DNA of 64,000 bases from Halicephalobus mephisto (Eukaryota; Nematoda; Chromadorea; Rhabditida; Panagrolaimidae), in NCBI GenBank assembly GCA_009193035.1, contig SWDT01000748.1:1-64000 (forward strand), written 5' to 3'. A model generated the notes under the pieces. The model was not told the origin of the DNA. It saw nothing but the letters and a program-made list of their open reading frames with translations, and made no database searches. Both the position numbers and the translations under genes were made by a program. Shown here piece after piece: positions 48,411 to 57,666 of the stretch (positions are counted from its first letter, which is position 1; every line of letters starts with the position of its first letter).

Positions 48411-48740
48411 TTATGGTATCCTAAAATCTTGCATAGTGCTGTTATCACCATGACTTAGATGCCCAAATCCAATCCCAAAAGCCGATTTTCACACATAATT
48501 AGTAATTTATCTCATATCTTATATTTTGTCTTTTTATATTTTTTCCGTTCACGGAATTTATAACTAATTTTATATTTTACTAAATATCAAAAATCCGTAT
48601 TTAATTTTTGTTAAATTCTTTTATAAAATGAGAAAAGTAAAATGAATATATGGGATTTCATATATCGGAAAGTTGAAAAAAAATAAGAATATCTTTTTTT
48701 CGAAATTTGGTGATTATTTTAAAATTTTCCATTTTTTATT

Positions 48741-49128
48741 TTAACTTGATCAATTTCGATTTTTTTCTGTAGTTAGGGATATTTTTGCCGTAGATTACAG
48801 CTGTTCAGTTATGTTGTGAATTTTATGTATGACGAATAAGGAAAAATGTACTTGAGTTTTTGTAGAAAAAAGTCGTAATTTTTTATAGAAATATATTATT
48901 AAACAACAACAATGTAAACTTAGTAGAATTACGGTAGTCGTGCTGAGACCACCTAATCAGAGAACGTCTCCTCAAGTCCCAACAGATTAGTTTTTCGAAA
49001 AACCGATTACAAAATGAGAAAACAATCCTGAATTTAGCGATTTTACAAGTTATCTCATTTCAGAAAATTTTTGACAAAACTAGAATGCAGATTCTGAATC
49101 AGTGTTTTAAAAACTATAAAACAATATA
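48741..49128 (-). repeat. dispersed repeat, copy B (inverted relative to copy A)
   Basis: Reverse complement of the segment at 18631-19020, including both edges, with few mismatches. The edges fall in unrelated flanks, which defines the mobile unit at about 390 nt. Confidence 0.9.
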
Positions 49129-49499
49129 TAATCATCTCCAAAGACCGTTTGAGTAAGTGGACTTCCTTTGAAAGGTTATTTTTAAAATTATTAAGTCGCA
49201 ATTTGTGCTTTCTGAAGCCTTCGAGAGCTTCGTAATCTTTGAATTCTAGGAATAGTCATCGGGCTATTACGGTACCACCTGGAGTCGCTACTCTAATAAT
49301 TCAACAAAGATTTTTTTCAAAAACATAAATATTGAAAACTAAGTTTATTTTTTAAACAAGTATGATAATTAAAAAAATGATATTCATAAAATTTTTGAAT
49401 TTTCACGTAACAGGAAGCAAATAATAAGTCCAGTAATTTACTACAAAAATAAATTTTTTTATTTGTAGAATAATGCTGAAAATTCCGGAGAATTTTCCT

Positions 49500-49860
49500 A
49501 TTTTTACAGTAATATGATTTTTCGGGATTTTTGAATTCCCGCGCAAAGAGCGAGTGGGTTTTATCAAGGTAGGAAAAATGGTAAATCGGGCAAATCACTA
49601 GAAAATGAGACTCGCTCTGTTTCCACTCGCGATCTCCTTCACAACAATCCTAAAATTTCAAGAAATTTTTACTTTTATAATAGTGTAGTATTTCTGAATT
49701 CCCGCGCAGAGAGCGAGTGAACTTCATTAAATTGGAAAAATGGTAAATCTGGCAAATCACTACAACAGACTCGCTCTGTCTCCACTCGCGCGTTCGCTCG
49801 CTCTCTTTCGCAACAATCCCAAAATTTTCTAAAAATTCTAAAATTACGCGTTTGAACAAT
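49500..49860 (-). repeat. CGCTCTCT-family dispersed repeat, two tandem copies
   Basis: Two copies of a roughly 170-nt unit: GAATTCCCGCGCAGAGAGCG, then ATGGTAAATCTGGCAAATCA, then ACTCGCTCTGTCTCCACTCG and CGTTCGCTCGCTCTCTTTCG. Minus orientation relative to the copies at 57.3, 58.9 and 61.5 kb. Confidence 0.9.
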
Positions 49861-49879
49861 TTTAAAAAGTTACTTTTAT

Positions 49880-50160
49880 ATTAATGTGGTGTTTTTGGAG
49901 TTTTACCACGAGACCCAAACTTGATTCCCGGTTGAGGATTAGGTTGTCGAGCCGACCAGCTAGCAACCTTATATCAAAATGGTCAACCACAGCAGACAGA
50001 AGAGACAAGAATCGTTGCAGACTGGCTGATACGCAGAGAAGTTATGAAGAAGTAGCGTCAACAAGCTTTGGATGCATATGGACAGTGGAGGACAAACTGG
50101 GACCACAAGCAGACGTTAGACATAGGCCAAGTGTTAAAATTGTGATTTAGTCACATATTG
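49880..50160. other. unassigned GC-balanced islet
   Basis: About 280 nt of complex, GC-balanced sequence between repeat copies, open over 88 codons on the plus strand. Includes GTTGTCGAGCCGACCAGCTA and GGAGGACAAACTGGGACCAC. No family is recognised. It could be a retroelement fragment or a structured RNA. Confidence 0.35.
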
Positions 50161-50189
50161 TCATGTTTCGGTAAATTGGAAGTTTGGGA

Positions 50190-50710
50190 TTTCCGGATTC
50201 CGAGACAAAGAGCGAGTGACTTCTGTAAAAATAAAAATGTTAAATCTGGCATGTACTATAGAAATTAACTCCCTCTGTCTCCACCTGCGCTCTTGTTTTT
50301 TACAATCTTAAAGCTTTCTAAAAATACCCAAAATTGCACCTTGGAACAATTTCAGAAAACTTTCATCTTTAATTTCCGAATTCCCGTGCAGAAAGCGAAT
50401 GGGTTTCATCAAGTTGGAAAAATGGTAAACCTGGCAAATCACTGTTAAAATCATCTCGCTCTCTTTTTCTCTTTCTCTTCTTCACTCTTTCTCTCTCTCC
50501 CTTTTTCTCTTTCTCGCTCTTCCTCCACTCGCTCTCTCTTTCTCTCTCCCTTTTTCTCTTTCTCGCTCTTCCTCCACTCGCTCTCTCTTTCTCTCTCCCT
50601 TTTTCTCTTTCTCGCTCTTCCTCCACTCGCTCTTTCTCTCTCTCTTTTTCGCTCTCTCTTTTTCTCTCTCTCTTTCGCAACAATCCTAAAATTTCAAGAA
50701 ATTTCTACTT
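50190..50710 (-). repeat. CGCTCTCT-family repeat with expanded pyrimidine minisatellite
   Basis: Two further copies of the family. In the second (from about 50370) the CTCTCTTTC segment is expanded at 50455-50670 into roughly three 49-nt units (CTCTCTCTTTCTCTCTCCCT, then TCTCGCTCTTCCTCCACTCG). The 104-codon minus-strand frame here is only Arg/Glu-coding repeat. Confidence 0.9.
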
Positions 50711-51045
50711 TTATAATAGTGTAGTATTTTTCAACCTTTGTACAAAAAGCAAATGAGTTCTATTAGAAAAATGATAAACCTGGCAAATCTATTAAAATCA
50801 ACTTGTTCTTTCGTTTACCTAAATTTCGTAATTTCTTACAAAATTAAAAATTTTCCTCGGTAATTTTTTTATAGTCAATTTTAAGATTTCCCGGCACTTC
50901 TGAAGCTATTACATATCCTTTAAAAATCACCCAAAACAGAGGTACTTGTCGGAAACTTGAGTAAAATTCGATTATTTTCCTTTAAAAATCCCTAAAACCT
51001 TAAAAATCGAGAGGTTTGTTATTTTGCACTTTAGCATAAATTAAT

Positions 51046-53463
51046 TTATTGAAGATTTTGAAGAATAGAGTCCTTGTAAAAAATCAAAAGAGGACCAGTA
51101 AATCCAGCTAGAGCGATCCCGACGTCTTCCACGTGTCGAAATCCGACTTCTTCTGATAGAAGATAATCCCGGAAGTTCTCTGGTTTGAATTCTATTTTTT
51201 CAAAATTCTTTTTCAATAATGAACAAGAATTAGCACTTCTTCTGTAAGATTTGAAATCTAACGGTTCTAACAATAGTTTTCCCTTGGGTTTCAACTGAGC
51301 AAAAATTCTCTTAAACGTCCTCTTGATTCCTTCGTCTCCAAAATTCAGATGAATCCATTTCGTCGTTGCAAACATCATAATAACATCAAATTCTGGTTCA
51401 ACATTCCCGATATCTTCGTCTTTTTCGAGTACATAATTGTCACAAACAAATTCAAGGTTCTGAGGAAATTCTTGAGATTCACCTGATATGGGAGCACTAA
51501 TTGGCCCGAAAGAACTTGGGAATGATGCTGGGAACCTATGCAACAGCTGAAATAAAGCAATTAATAAAAAACATTCTAAAAATCAAAAATCGAGAATTTA
51601 AAAATTATAGAAATTACAAAAACAGAAATTTTAGGAAATAAAAATTTTAAATCACAGAAATTTAAAAAAATCAGAAATCAGAAAAATTTTAAATCACAGA
51701 AATTTTAAAAAATTAGGAATTATAAAAGTTTTAAATTACAGAAATTTAAAAAAATTAGGAATTATAAAAATTTTAAATCACAGAAATTTAAAAAAATCAG
51801 AAATTATAAAAATTTTAAATCACAGAAATTTTAAAAAATCAGAAATTATAAAAATTTTAAATCACAGAAATTTTAAAAAATTAGGAATCATAAAAATTTT
51901 AAATCACAGAAATTTACAAAAATTAGGAATTATAAAAATTTTAAATCACAGAAATTTAAAAAAAATTAGGAATTATAAAAACTTTACATTTACAAAAAAT
52001 TAAATACACTAACCTTCAGATCTTTATCGCAAAAGTACCTAATATTCTGTTTAGCCGCTTTAATAAGATGTCCATCTATATCCATTCCGACTATTCTAGA
52101 CGGCGAAAATACTTTAGCTATAGAAATAGTCAATAATCCAGAATTACATCCAATATCCAGGACATCCATTCCAGAAAACATACTTTGACACAAGTAATTC
52201 AACCTCTGGTCCAGCATCGCCAATTGTGGTCGATTACCGTAATACTTGTTGAAATTCCCAAATCTGTACTTCAGATTATTCCTTATTGTTTTTTCTCTGT
52301 CTTTTGATTCTTTTTCAAACGACGCAGATAAGTGAACAGTATTTTGACCGTGATTAGCATGTTGTTGTTTTAATTTCTGCTGAACAATCGAAAACCTTCG
52401 TTGAGAAACAAAAACCGGAGTAAACAAATTTTCGTCTTCTACAGAATCATGTTTCTTTTTCTTCCTAAAAAACATTATTACCACTACCGTAATTGGCATA
52501 AACCCACTTGTGCTTCAATTTTGTCGGAGATGCAGACCTGAATGGAGCTTGGCTGTTCTTCACTGGAGAAATCAGACCATCTGAACGTTGCGGTGGAGTG
52601 TCATCGGCTTCAAGATTCAAGGGATCATGACGATTACCGACGACTAAGTAAGAATTCGGTCCACATCGAAGACGTTTCGGTCTGACGAAGGGGCTAGTTA
52701 CTAAAAATGAATAAAATCAAAACTGAAAACCAAAAAAAATTCAAAATCATCATTGTTATAAATTTCTTTGAAAAAATCCTAAAAATTAAAGCAGTTGTTG
52801 TGGTAATGTTGGTTTTGCATGCCAGTTTTGTAGTCTTGTATGAGTTCAAAATCAATCATATACAAAAATTAAAAATTGATTTTTTTTAGTTTTGATATAA
52901 ATTTTTGGAAATTATTAAAAACTAAGCCTACGTGACAATTTTAACTTTACATGATAGTTTTGTAGTTCCATACGACTTTGTCATTAGTAATATTATTGTA
53001 AAAAATCAAAATTAGTATTGTTTTTTGCAATTTATAAAAATTCGCATTAATATAACTACGAAAAAGTAATCTATGTGAAATTTTTGCAATTTTGTATAAA
53101 TTTAAAATAAATTTCGTAATAAAAATTAAAAATCAGCAATTTTACCAAACGATTTCGACATGAATTTTCAGAAATTATTAAAAACCAAAACTATGTGATC
53201 ATTTCGATTTTTTATGTTTTATAATTTCACGGAGCTTTGAAATCAATGTTTTAGAAATATTTGATTTCGATGAATCCGGATAACTCTTGGATTAGGGTCA
53301 ACCAGGACACAAACCTCTCAATATATTAATAATCCCATACCATAGGACTAACAAATGTCGGAGAAACTAATATTGAAATATTATTTTAGAAATTTCCAAC
53401 ATTAAAAAACTCACATTTTCGTTTCGGAGGTCTGTCGGTACTAGGACCAGGGACATCGGTCAT
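51046..53463 (-). CDS. MEPCE: 7SK-type snRNA 5'-methylphosphate capping enzyme (MEPCE/Bin3 family)
   Basis: SAM-dependent methyltransferase that caps the gamma-phosphate of small nuclear RNAs such as 7SK. Exons 53463-53415, 52700-52508, 52464-52014 and 51546-51046 give 397 residues. N-terminus is disordered with nuclear-type motifs PKRLRCGPNSYL and GNRHDPLNLEADDTPPQRSD. Catalytic part: FGNFNKYYGNRP about 158; SAM motif I VLDIGCNSGLLTISIA about 192; MDIDGHLIKAAKQNIRYF; ASFPSSFGPISAP; FVCDNYVLEKDED; FDVIMMFATTKWIHLNFGDE about 300; LKPKGKLLLEPLDFKSY. All are family hallmarks. The 43-nt intron 52465-52507 was chosen over a longer option because it keeps a basic KLKHKKKKKH stretch in frame. AATAAA overlaps the stop. 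An acceptor AG abuts the ATG, and the MIA40 gene ends 117 bp upstream. Confidence 0.93.
51570..51995. repeat. about 42-nt tandem repeat in MEPCE intron 3
   Basis: Nine or ten copies of a unit with TTTTAAATCACAGAAATTTA and AAATTAGGAATTATAAAA fill most of the intron. Confidence 0.9.
52884..53414. other. MEPCE intron 1, no further feature
   Basis: This intron (52701-53414) carries degenerate AT-rich words such as AAATTCGTAATAAAAATT. A 60-codon plus-strand frame near 52707 is judged chance. Confidence 0.5.
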
Positions 53464-53580
53464 CTGAAACCACGATTACTCACCCCGTAACAAATTACGA
53501 AAGTATTGAAGCGATTAAACGCTTTTTTCATATAAAAATTAAAACAATGAATTTATTCAACAATATCAACTAAACCTAAT

Positions 53581-54150
53581 TTAACTATTTTGTTCGTTTT
53601 CGTCCTTGTCACGAGCTGAAAGGGAAATTTAAACCCAATATTTTTGGAAAACATACATTTGAAACATTCTGTTTTCATGACGCATTGCATGAATCTCATG
53701 AATTCGTCGCCACAGGCTCCGGCCTCGAATTCCTCTTCCTTGTGGGCCCTCTGGCAAATAGCGGCTTCTCGGAATTCGTGACCACAGGGACTTGCCACGA
53801 GATGTCCTACACAATGACAGGTAAAATTCACACTTCCATCTGGATTTGTAGGTCCTGAAAACCAATTTTTAAAAAGAATCAATATATGAAAATTTAAAAA
53901 AATCAAAGTTCTTTGAAAAAATTAAATCAAAAAATTACCAGGATTATATCCGTCATCAAGCTCGGCTAAACCCATTCTGGAAACTTCACGGGCATATTCG
54001 TCGTTGATCGGCTTGAAGAAGTCCTCTTCGGTCATCTCGATCAACTTAAAATTTCAAACATAATCAAAAATTTTTAATTTCAAAAAATCGACAAACCTCG
54101 TGTTGATTTCCATTTTGAATACCGTTCGACGAACTTCTGGCAGTAGCCAT
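53581..54150 (-). CDS. CHCHD4: MIA40/CHCHD4-like mitochondrial import oxidoreductase
   Basis: Intermembrane-space receptor that introduces disulfides into imported twin-CX9C proteins. Exons 54150-54097, 54044-53939, 53854-53657 and 53615-53581 give 130 residues (human 142). The core reads NPDGSVNFTCHCVGHL, then twin CX9C helices CGHEFREAAIC and CGDEFMRFMQC, the usual MIA40 arrangement. The redox motif CPC of characterised MIA40s is CHC here (codons TGT CAT TGT). The 41-nt intron 53616-53656 was inferred because removing it gives an acidic tail (SRDKDENEQNS) like other family members; reading through gives a basic one. AATAAA lies at 53552-53557. No N-terminal targeting peptide or membrane anchor, as in animal MIA40. 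Upstream partner of the MEPCE gene in a likely operon. Confidence 0.85.
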
Positions 54151-54350
54151 AATTACAGTAATATTATTAAAAATAAAATTTAAAATAAAAATTGAAAATT
54201 TGAACGAAAAAGGAACCTGAAAAAAATTGGTTGTTGTTTCGAAAGCAAAGGGTCCCGAACGGAAAACAGGCTTCACTCGTTCCGGAGAACCCTCCCTTAT
54301 TTCATCAATAATCTCGTCCAGATCCAGAATTCGCTCCATTTGTCTGGGAA
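54151..54350. promoter_or_regulatory. short bidirectional promoter region, MIA40 and PDH-E2
   Basis: Only 200 bp separate the two divergent start codons. The right half is GC-richer (GTTCCGGAGAACCCTCCC). A TTTTTTCAG acceptor at 54217-54218 on the minus strand could take a spliced leader for MIA40. Sharing of promoter elements is inferred from spacing only. Confidence 0.5.
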
Positions 54351-55991
54351 ATGTTGCGATCTGCCAATCCGCGATCCCCGGCGAAGGCCACTGGAGCTCT
54401 TCTTCGGAGTCTGGAGGCAGGCAGGAATATCGCCGTCGTTAGGCCTTTGTCGACTTCCAAATCCTACAAGTTTGTTTTTTGTTTATTTCATATATGAATT
54501 TCGTCATCACATCAATTACCTTTACAGAAACGTAAACAAGAAGTTCCCACTGTTCACTGGATTCCTGAATCCTTCCGAAAAAATCATCAGTCATGGCATT
54601 CAAGCCCTCCGGTTCTTTGCCAGTGAGTTTTTTTACCTTGGCCTTGGAGTTGGCTTGTTGTTCCAGGTCTACCCCCACACAAAGCAGTTAAACTCCCAGC
54701 TTTATCTCCTACGATGGAATCGGGTACAATTGTCTCGTGGCAGAAGAAAGAAGGCGAACAACTGTGCGAAGGCGACTTGCTGTGCGAGATCGAGACCGAC
54801 AAGGCTACTATGGGATTCGAAACTCCTGAAGAAGGCTACTTGGCCAAGATTCTCCTGCCCGAAGGATCGAAAGATGTGCCAATTGGAAAATTACTCTGCG
54901 TAATTGTCGAAAACCAAGAAGACATCGCAGCTTTTGCTGACTATACTGGCGCCGAAGCTGGTGGAGACAGTGCTCCTGAAGCTCCAAAACCCACACCATC
55001 TCCTGCTGCAGCTGCTCCAGCAACTCCTGCCCCGACTTCTCAGCCTACACCCCAGAAGGCAGCTCCCTCCCCTGCTCCTTCTGGAGACCGAGTGAGGGCT
55101 TCTCCGTTTGCGAAGAAGCTTGCTGCTGAACAAGGACTGGACTTGACTGTAAGTTTTTGTTTAAATTTAACTTGTAATTATTATTTCTAGTCCGTTGGTG
55201 GGTCTGGACCCGGAGGAAGAATCCTTGCAGCAGATTTGGCTAATGCCTCTCCTCGTGGAGCTGCTCCTGTTGCCGGTACTGATTACGTGGATATCCCACT
55301 TTCGAACATGAGAAAGACCATCGCTAAACGTCTGGCAGAGTCGAAATCAACCATTCCTCACTACTACCTGACTGCCGAAATTCAACTGGATGACATTCTT
55401 GAGGTTCGTGAGAGACTGAATGGACTTCTTACTAAACAAGCTCCAAAAGACCAAAAACCAACGAAACTTTCCATCAACGACTTTGTCATCAAGGCTTGTG
55501 CCCTTTCCTGTCTAAAAGTTCCTGAGGCTAACTCGTTCTTCATGGATACATTTATCCGTCAGAACAACAGCGTCGATGTCAGCGTTGCTGTAAGCACCGA
55601 TGCTGGACTTATTACTCCAATTGTTTTCGACGCCCATACGAAAGGACTCGCGACAATTAGTGCAGAAGTTGCTGAACTCGCGGCTAAAGCTAGAGCAGGG
55701 AAGCTTCAACCTCATGAATTCCAAGGTGGTACCTTTACTCTATCTAATTTGGGAATGTTTGGCAGTGTTAAGAACTTTTCTGCTATAATTAATCCACCAC
55801 AATCGTGTATTTTGGCTGTTGGTGGAGCTCAGAAGAAATTAATACCATGTGATGTCAATGGCTATAGAACTGTCACCACTATGCAAGTGACTCTCTCATG
55901 TGATCATCGTGTCGTTGATGGAGCTGTTGGTGCTGTTTGGCTGAAGCATTTCAAGGAATTTTTGGAGAAGCCTCACACTATGCTTCTGTAA
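54351..55991 (+). CDS. dlat-1: pyruvate dehydrogenase E2, dihydrolipoamide acetyltransferase
   Basis: Core of the mitochondrial pyruvate dehydrogenase complex; transfers acetyl from lipoate to CoA. Exons 54351-54469, 54528-54622, 54667-55148 and 55191-55991 give 498 residues. Residues 1-35 are an Arg/Ser-rich, acid-free-start targeting peptide ([20 protein letters not shown]). One lipoyl domain about 73-150 with the lipoylation site [12 protein letters not shown] (Lys near 117); an Ala/Pro-rich linker; E3-binding domain [15 protein letters not shown] to [11 protein letters not shown]; catalytic domain with the HxxxDG motif in [12 protein letters not shown] near 470. Vertebrate E2 has two lipoyl domains; one is seen here. 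The 44-nt intron 54623-54666 splits a Ser codon. The gene lies head to head with MIA40 and ends 106 bp from troponin I on the other strand. Confidence 0.96.
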
Positions 55992-56097
55992 AGAATGATG
56001 ACACTAGGTGTGACATAGTATCGGTAATAATATAGGTTTAGTTTATAAAAAAGATTTTTATTGATAAAACCTTAAAGAAATGTGATCTGGTAAAAAA

Positions 56098-57041
56098 TTA
56101 GGCCTTAGCTGCCCAATCCATTTTTCCTTTTTTAAGATCGTCTTTCTCGTCCAAAGCAAATTGATTTTTGCCAACGTTTTTGAGATTTTGACGAAGATCA
56201 ACTTTTTCTTTTGTGATTGTTTTTTGCATTTTAGCAAATTTGCCTTCGGTTTTAGAAACCTTTTTGAGAGTTGGTTTAACGAATTTTCCACGAAGATCGT
56301 TGACAGCAATGGTTAATTCGTTGATTTCGAAATCTTTTTGACGAACGAGATAATTGATATCGTAGATATCAGATTCGAGTTGGAGAATTCTGTCAGCGAA
56401 TTCTTGAGCAACATCACGAGCTTCGGCTGAAGTAGTTTTAATTTTAAGGATTTTCTTTTAAATTTTAAATTTTATAATTTTTAAAATTCTCGAAGTTTTT
56501 AAATTTTATAATTTGGAACTTTTTAAATTTTTTAAGTTTTTAAATTTTGTAATTTAGAGATTTCTAAATTATGAAATTTAAAAAATTAAACTTTTTAAGT
56601 TTAAATTTTTGTCAGAAATTAGGTTTTTTAATTTTTAAAAACTCACAGTCGTTCATGTCGTCGATGTCCGGCATTGGGAGGATTCGTTCTTGAAGAATTC
56701 TGGCTCTCTCTTGTTCCTTGATTTGCTGTTGTTTTTTCAAATCTTCGGCAGCTTTGAGCATGAGAAGTTTGCGGAGTTTTTTCTTTCTTTCAGGAGTAAG
56801 GAATCCTTTTTTGGCGTTTTTCATTCTGCTGGCCTCTTCTAGACGTTTTCGGACTTCGGCTTTTTTACGTTCTCTTTCAGCCATTTTTTTCGCCTAAAAA
56901 TATATTATTGTAATTAAGGAAAAAATTTACTTCTTCATTGTCGTCTTCTTCTTCCTCTTCTTCTTCGTCCTCTTCTTCGTCATCCATGGCATCCAGAGGA
57001 CCACCGTAACGAATGTATTCTTCGGCTTTTTGTAGGCTCAT
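56098..57041 (-). CDS. tni: troponin I
   Basis: Inhibitory subunit of the thin-filament Ca2+ switch in body-wall muscle. Exons 57041-56931, 56893-56647 and 56426-56098 give 228 residues (worm troponin I about 240). An acidic N-terminal run of Glu/Asp (about 20-37) is followed by [20 protein letters not shown], the troponin-C/T-binding [39 protein letters not shown], coiled-coil [20 protein letters not shown], then [20 protein letters not shown] and a C-terminus ending [14 protein letters not shown] at 56057-56062. The acceptor TTTTCCAG lies 4 nt before the ATG. Which of the several nematode troponin I paralogues it matches is unclear. Confidence 0.95.
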
Positions 57042-57666
57042 TTTCCTGGAAAATTTGAAAAATAAAATTGTTTTAAAAAATTGAAAATAAAAGCTATCTC
57101 GACGCGAAAATCTTACGTTTAAAATTTTGATAAAGGAAGAAAAAACAAGTCGCTTTTAGTTGGAAATTGCTGGATTTACCTTTTTTCTATTTTGATAGAA
57201 TCCACTCATTCTCTACACAGAGATGCAAAAATATCAGATTAATGTAAAAATAAAAATTTTTTGAAATTGTTCAAACGTGAAATTTTGGAATTTTTAGAAA
57301 ATTTTAGGATTGTTGCGAAAGAGAGCGAGCGAACGCGCGAGTGGAGACAAAGCGAGTCTCATTTTCTAGTGATTTGCCCGATTTACCATTTTTTCTACCT
57401 TGATAAAACCCACTCGCTCTCTGCGCGGGAGTTCAAAAATCCCAAAAATCACTGTAAAAATAAGAAAATTTTCTCGATACGAATTTCTAAAAATCTTTAA
57501 ACTTTAAAAATTCAAACAGATTACTGTACTGATTTGCCAATTTTATAATTTCCATTTCGCGCGGGAATTCAAAAAAAATTAAAAACGAAAAAAACTTGAA
57601 TTTTTTTGAAAAATACAAAATACTATTAATCTTCATTTTCCTGAAATAAAATAAAATAGAATAAAA
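57042..57666. other. spacer between troponin I and the C3-like gene
   Basis: Contains one CGCTCTCT-family copy at 57185-57450 (listed). The rest is AT-rich; no muscle-type promoter element could be named with confidence. Confidence 0.5.
57185..57450 (+). repeat. CGCTCTCT-family dispersed repeat
   Basis: Plus-orientation copy: CTCTACACAGAGATGCAAAA half unit, then TTGTTCAAACGTGAAATTTT, GCGAAAGAGAGCGAGCGAAC, GATTTGCCCGATTTACCATT and CACTCGCTCTCTGCGCGGGA. Confidence 0.9.

Larger units (their letters stand above)
37910..51045. other. 13-kb gene-poor region made of successive tandem arrays
   Basis: No convincing gene on either strand; every ORF is short and of low-complexity composition. The region is a chain of unrelated AT-rich arrays, listed separately, plus one inverted dispersed repeat and copies of the CGCTCTCT family. 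Regulatory sequence of the channel gene may lie here but nothing shows it. Confidence 0.7.

Noticed and set aside
50369..50683. 104-codon Arg/Glu/Lys-rich minus-strand ORF
   Set aside because: Translation of a pyrimidine minisatellite; no start context, splice sites or homology.
54220..54339. Minus-strand frame starting MERILDLDEIIDEIREG
   Set aside because: It ends in the short divergent promoter, has no phase-compatible upstream exon, and neighbouring antisense frames are shadows of E2 exons.
54439..54678. Minus-strand 79-codon frame with [14 protein letters not shown]
   Set aside because: It is the antisense of PDH-E2 exon 2 and its flanking introns, whose plus-strand splicing and homology are clear.
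57261..57500. Similar ORFs at 57261, 61489 and 49650 (contain KESERTREWRQSE)
   Set aside because: The shared peptide only reflects copies of the CGCTCTCT-family repeat, in both orientations and within introns.
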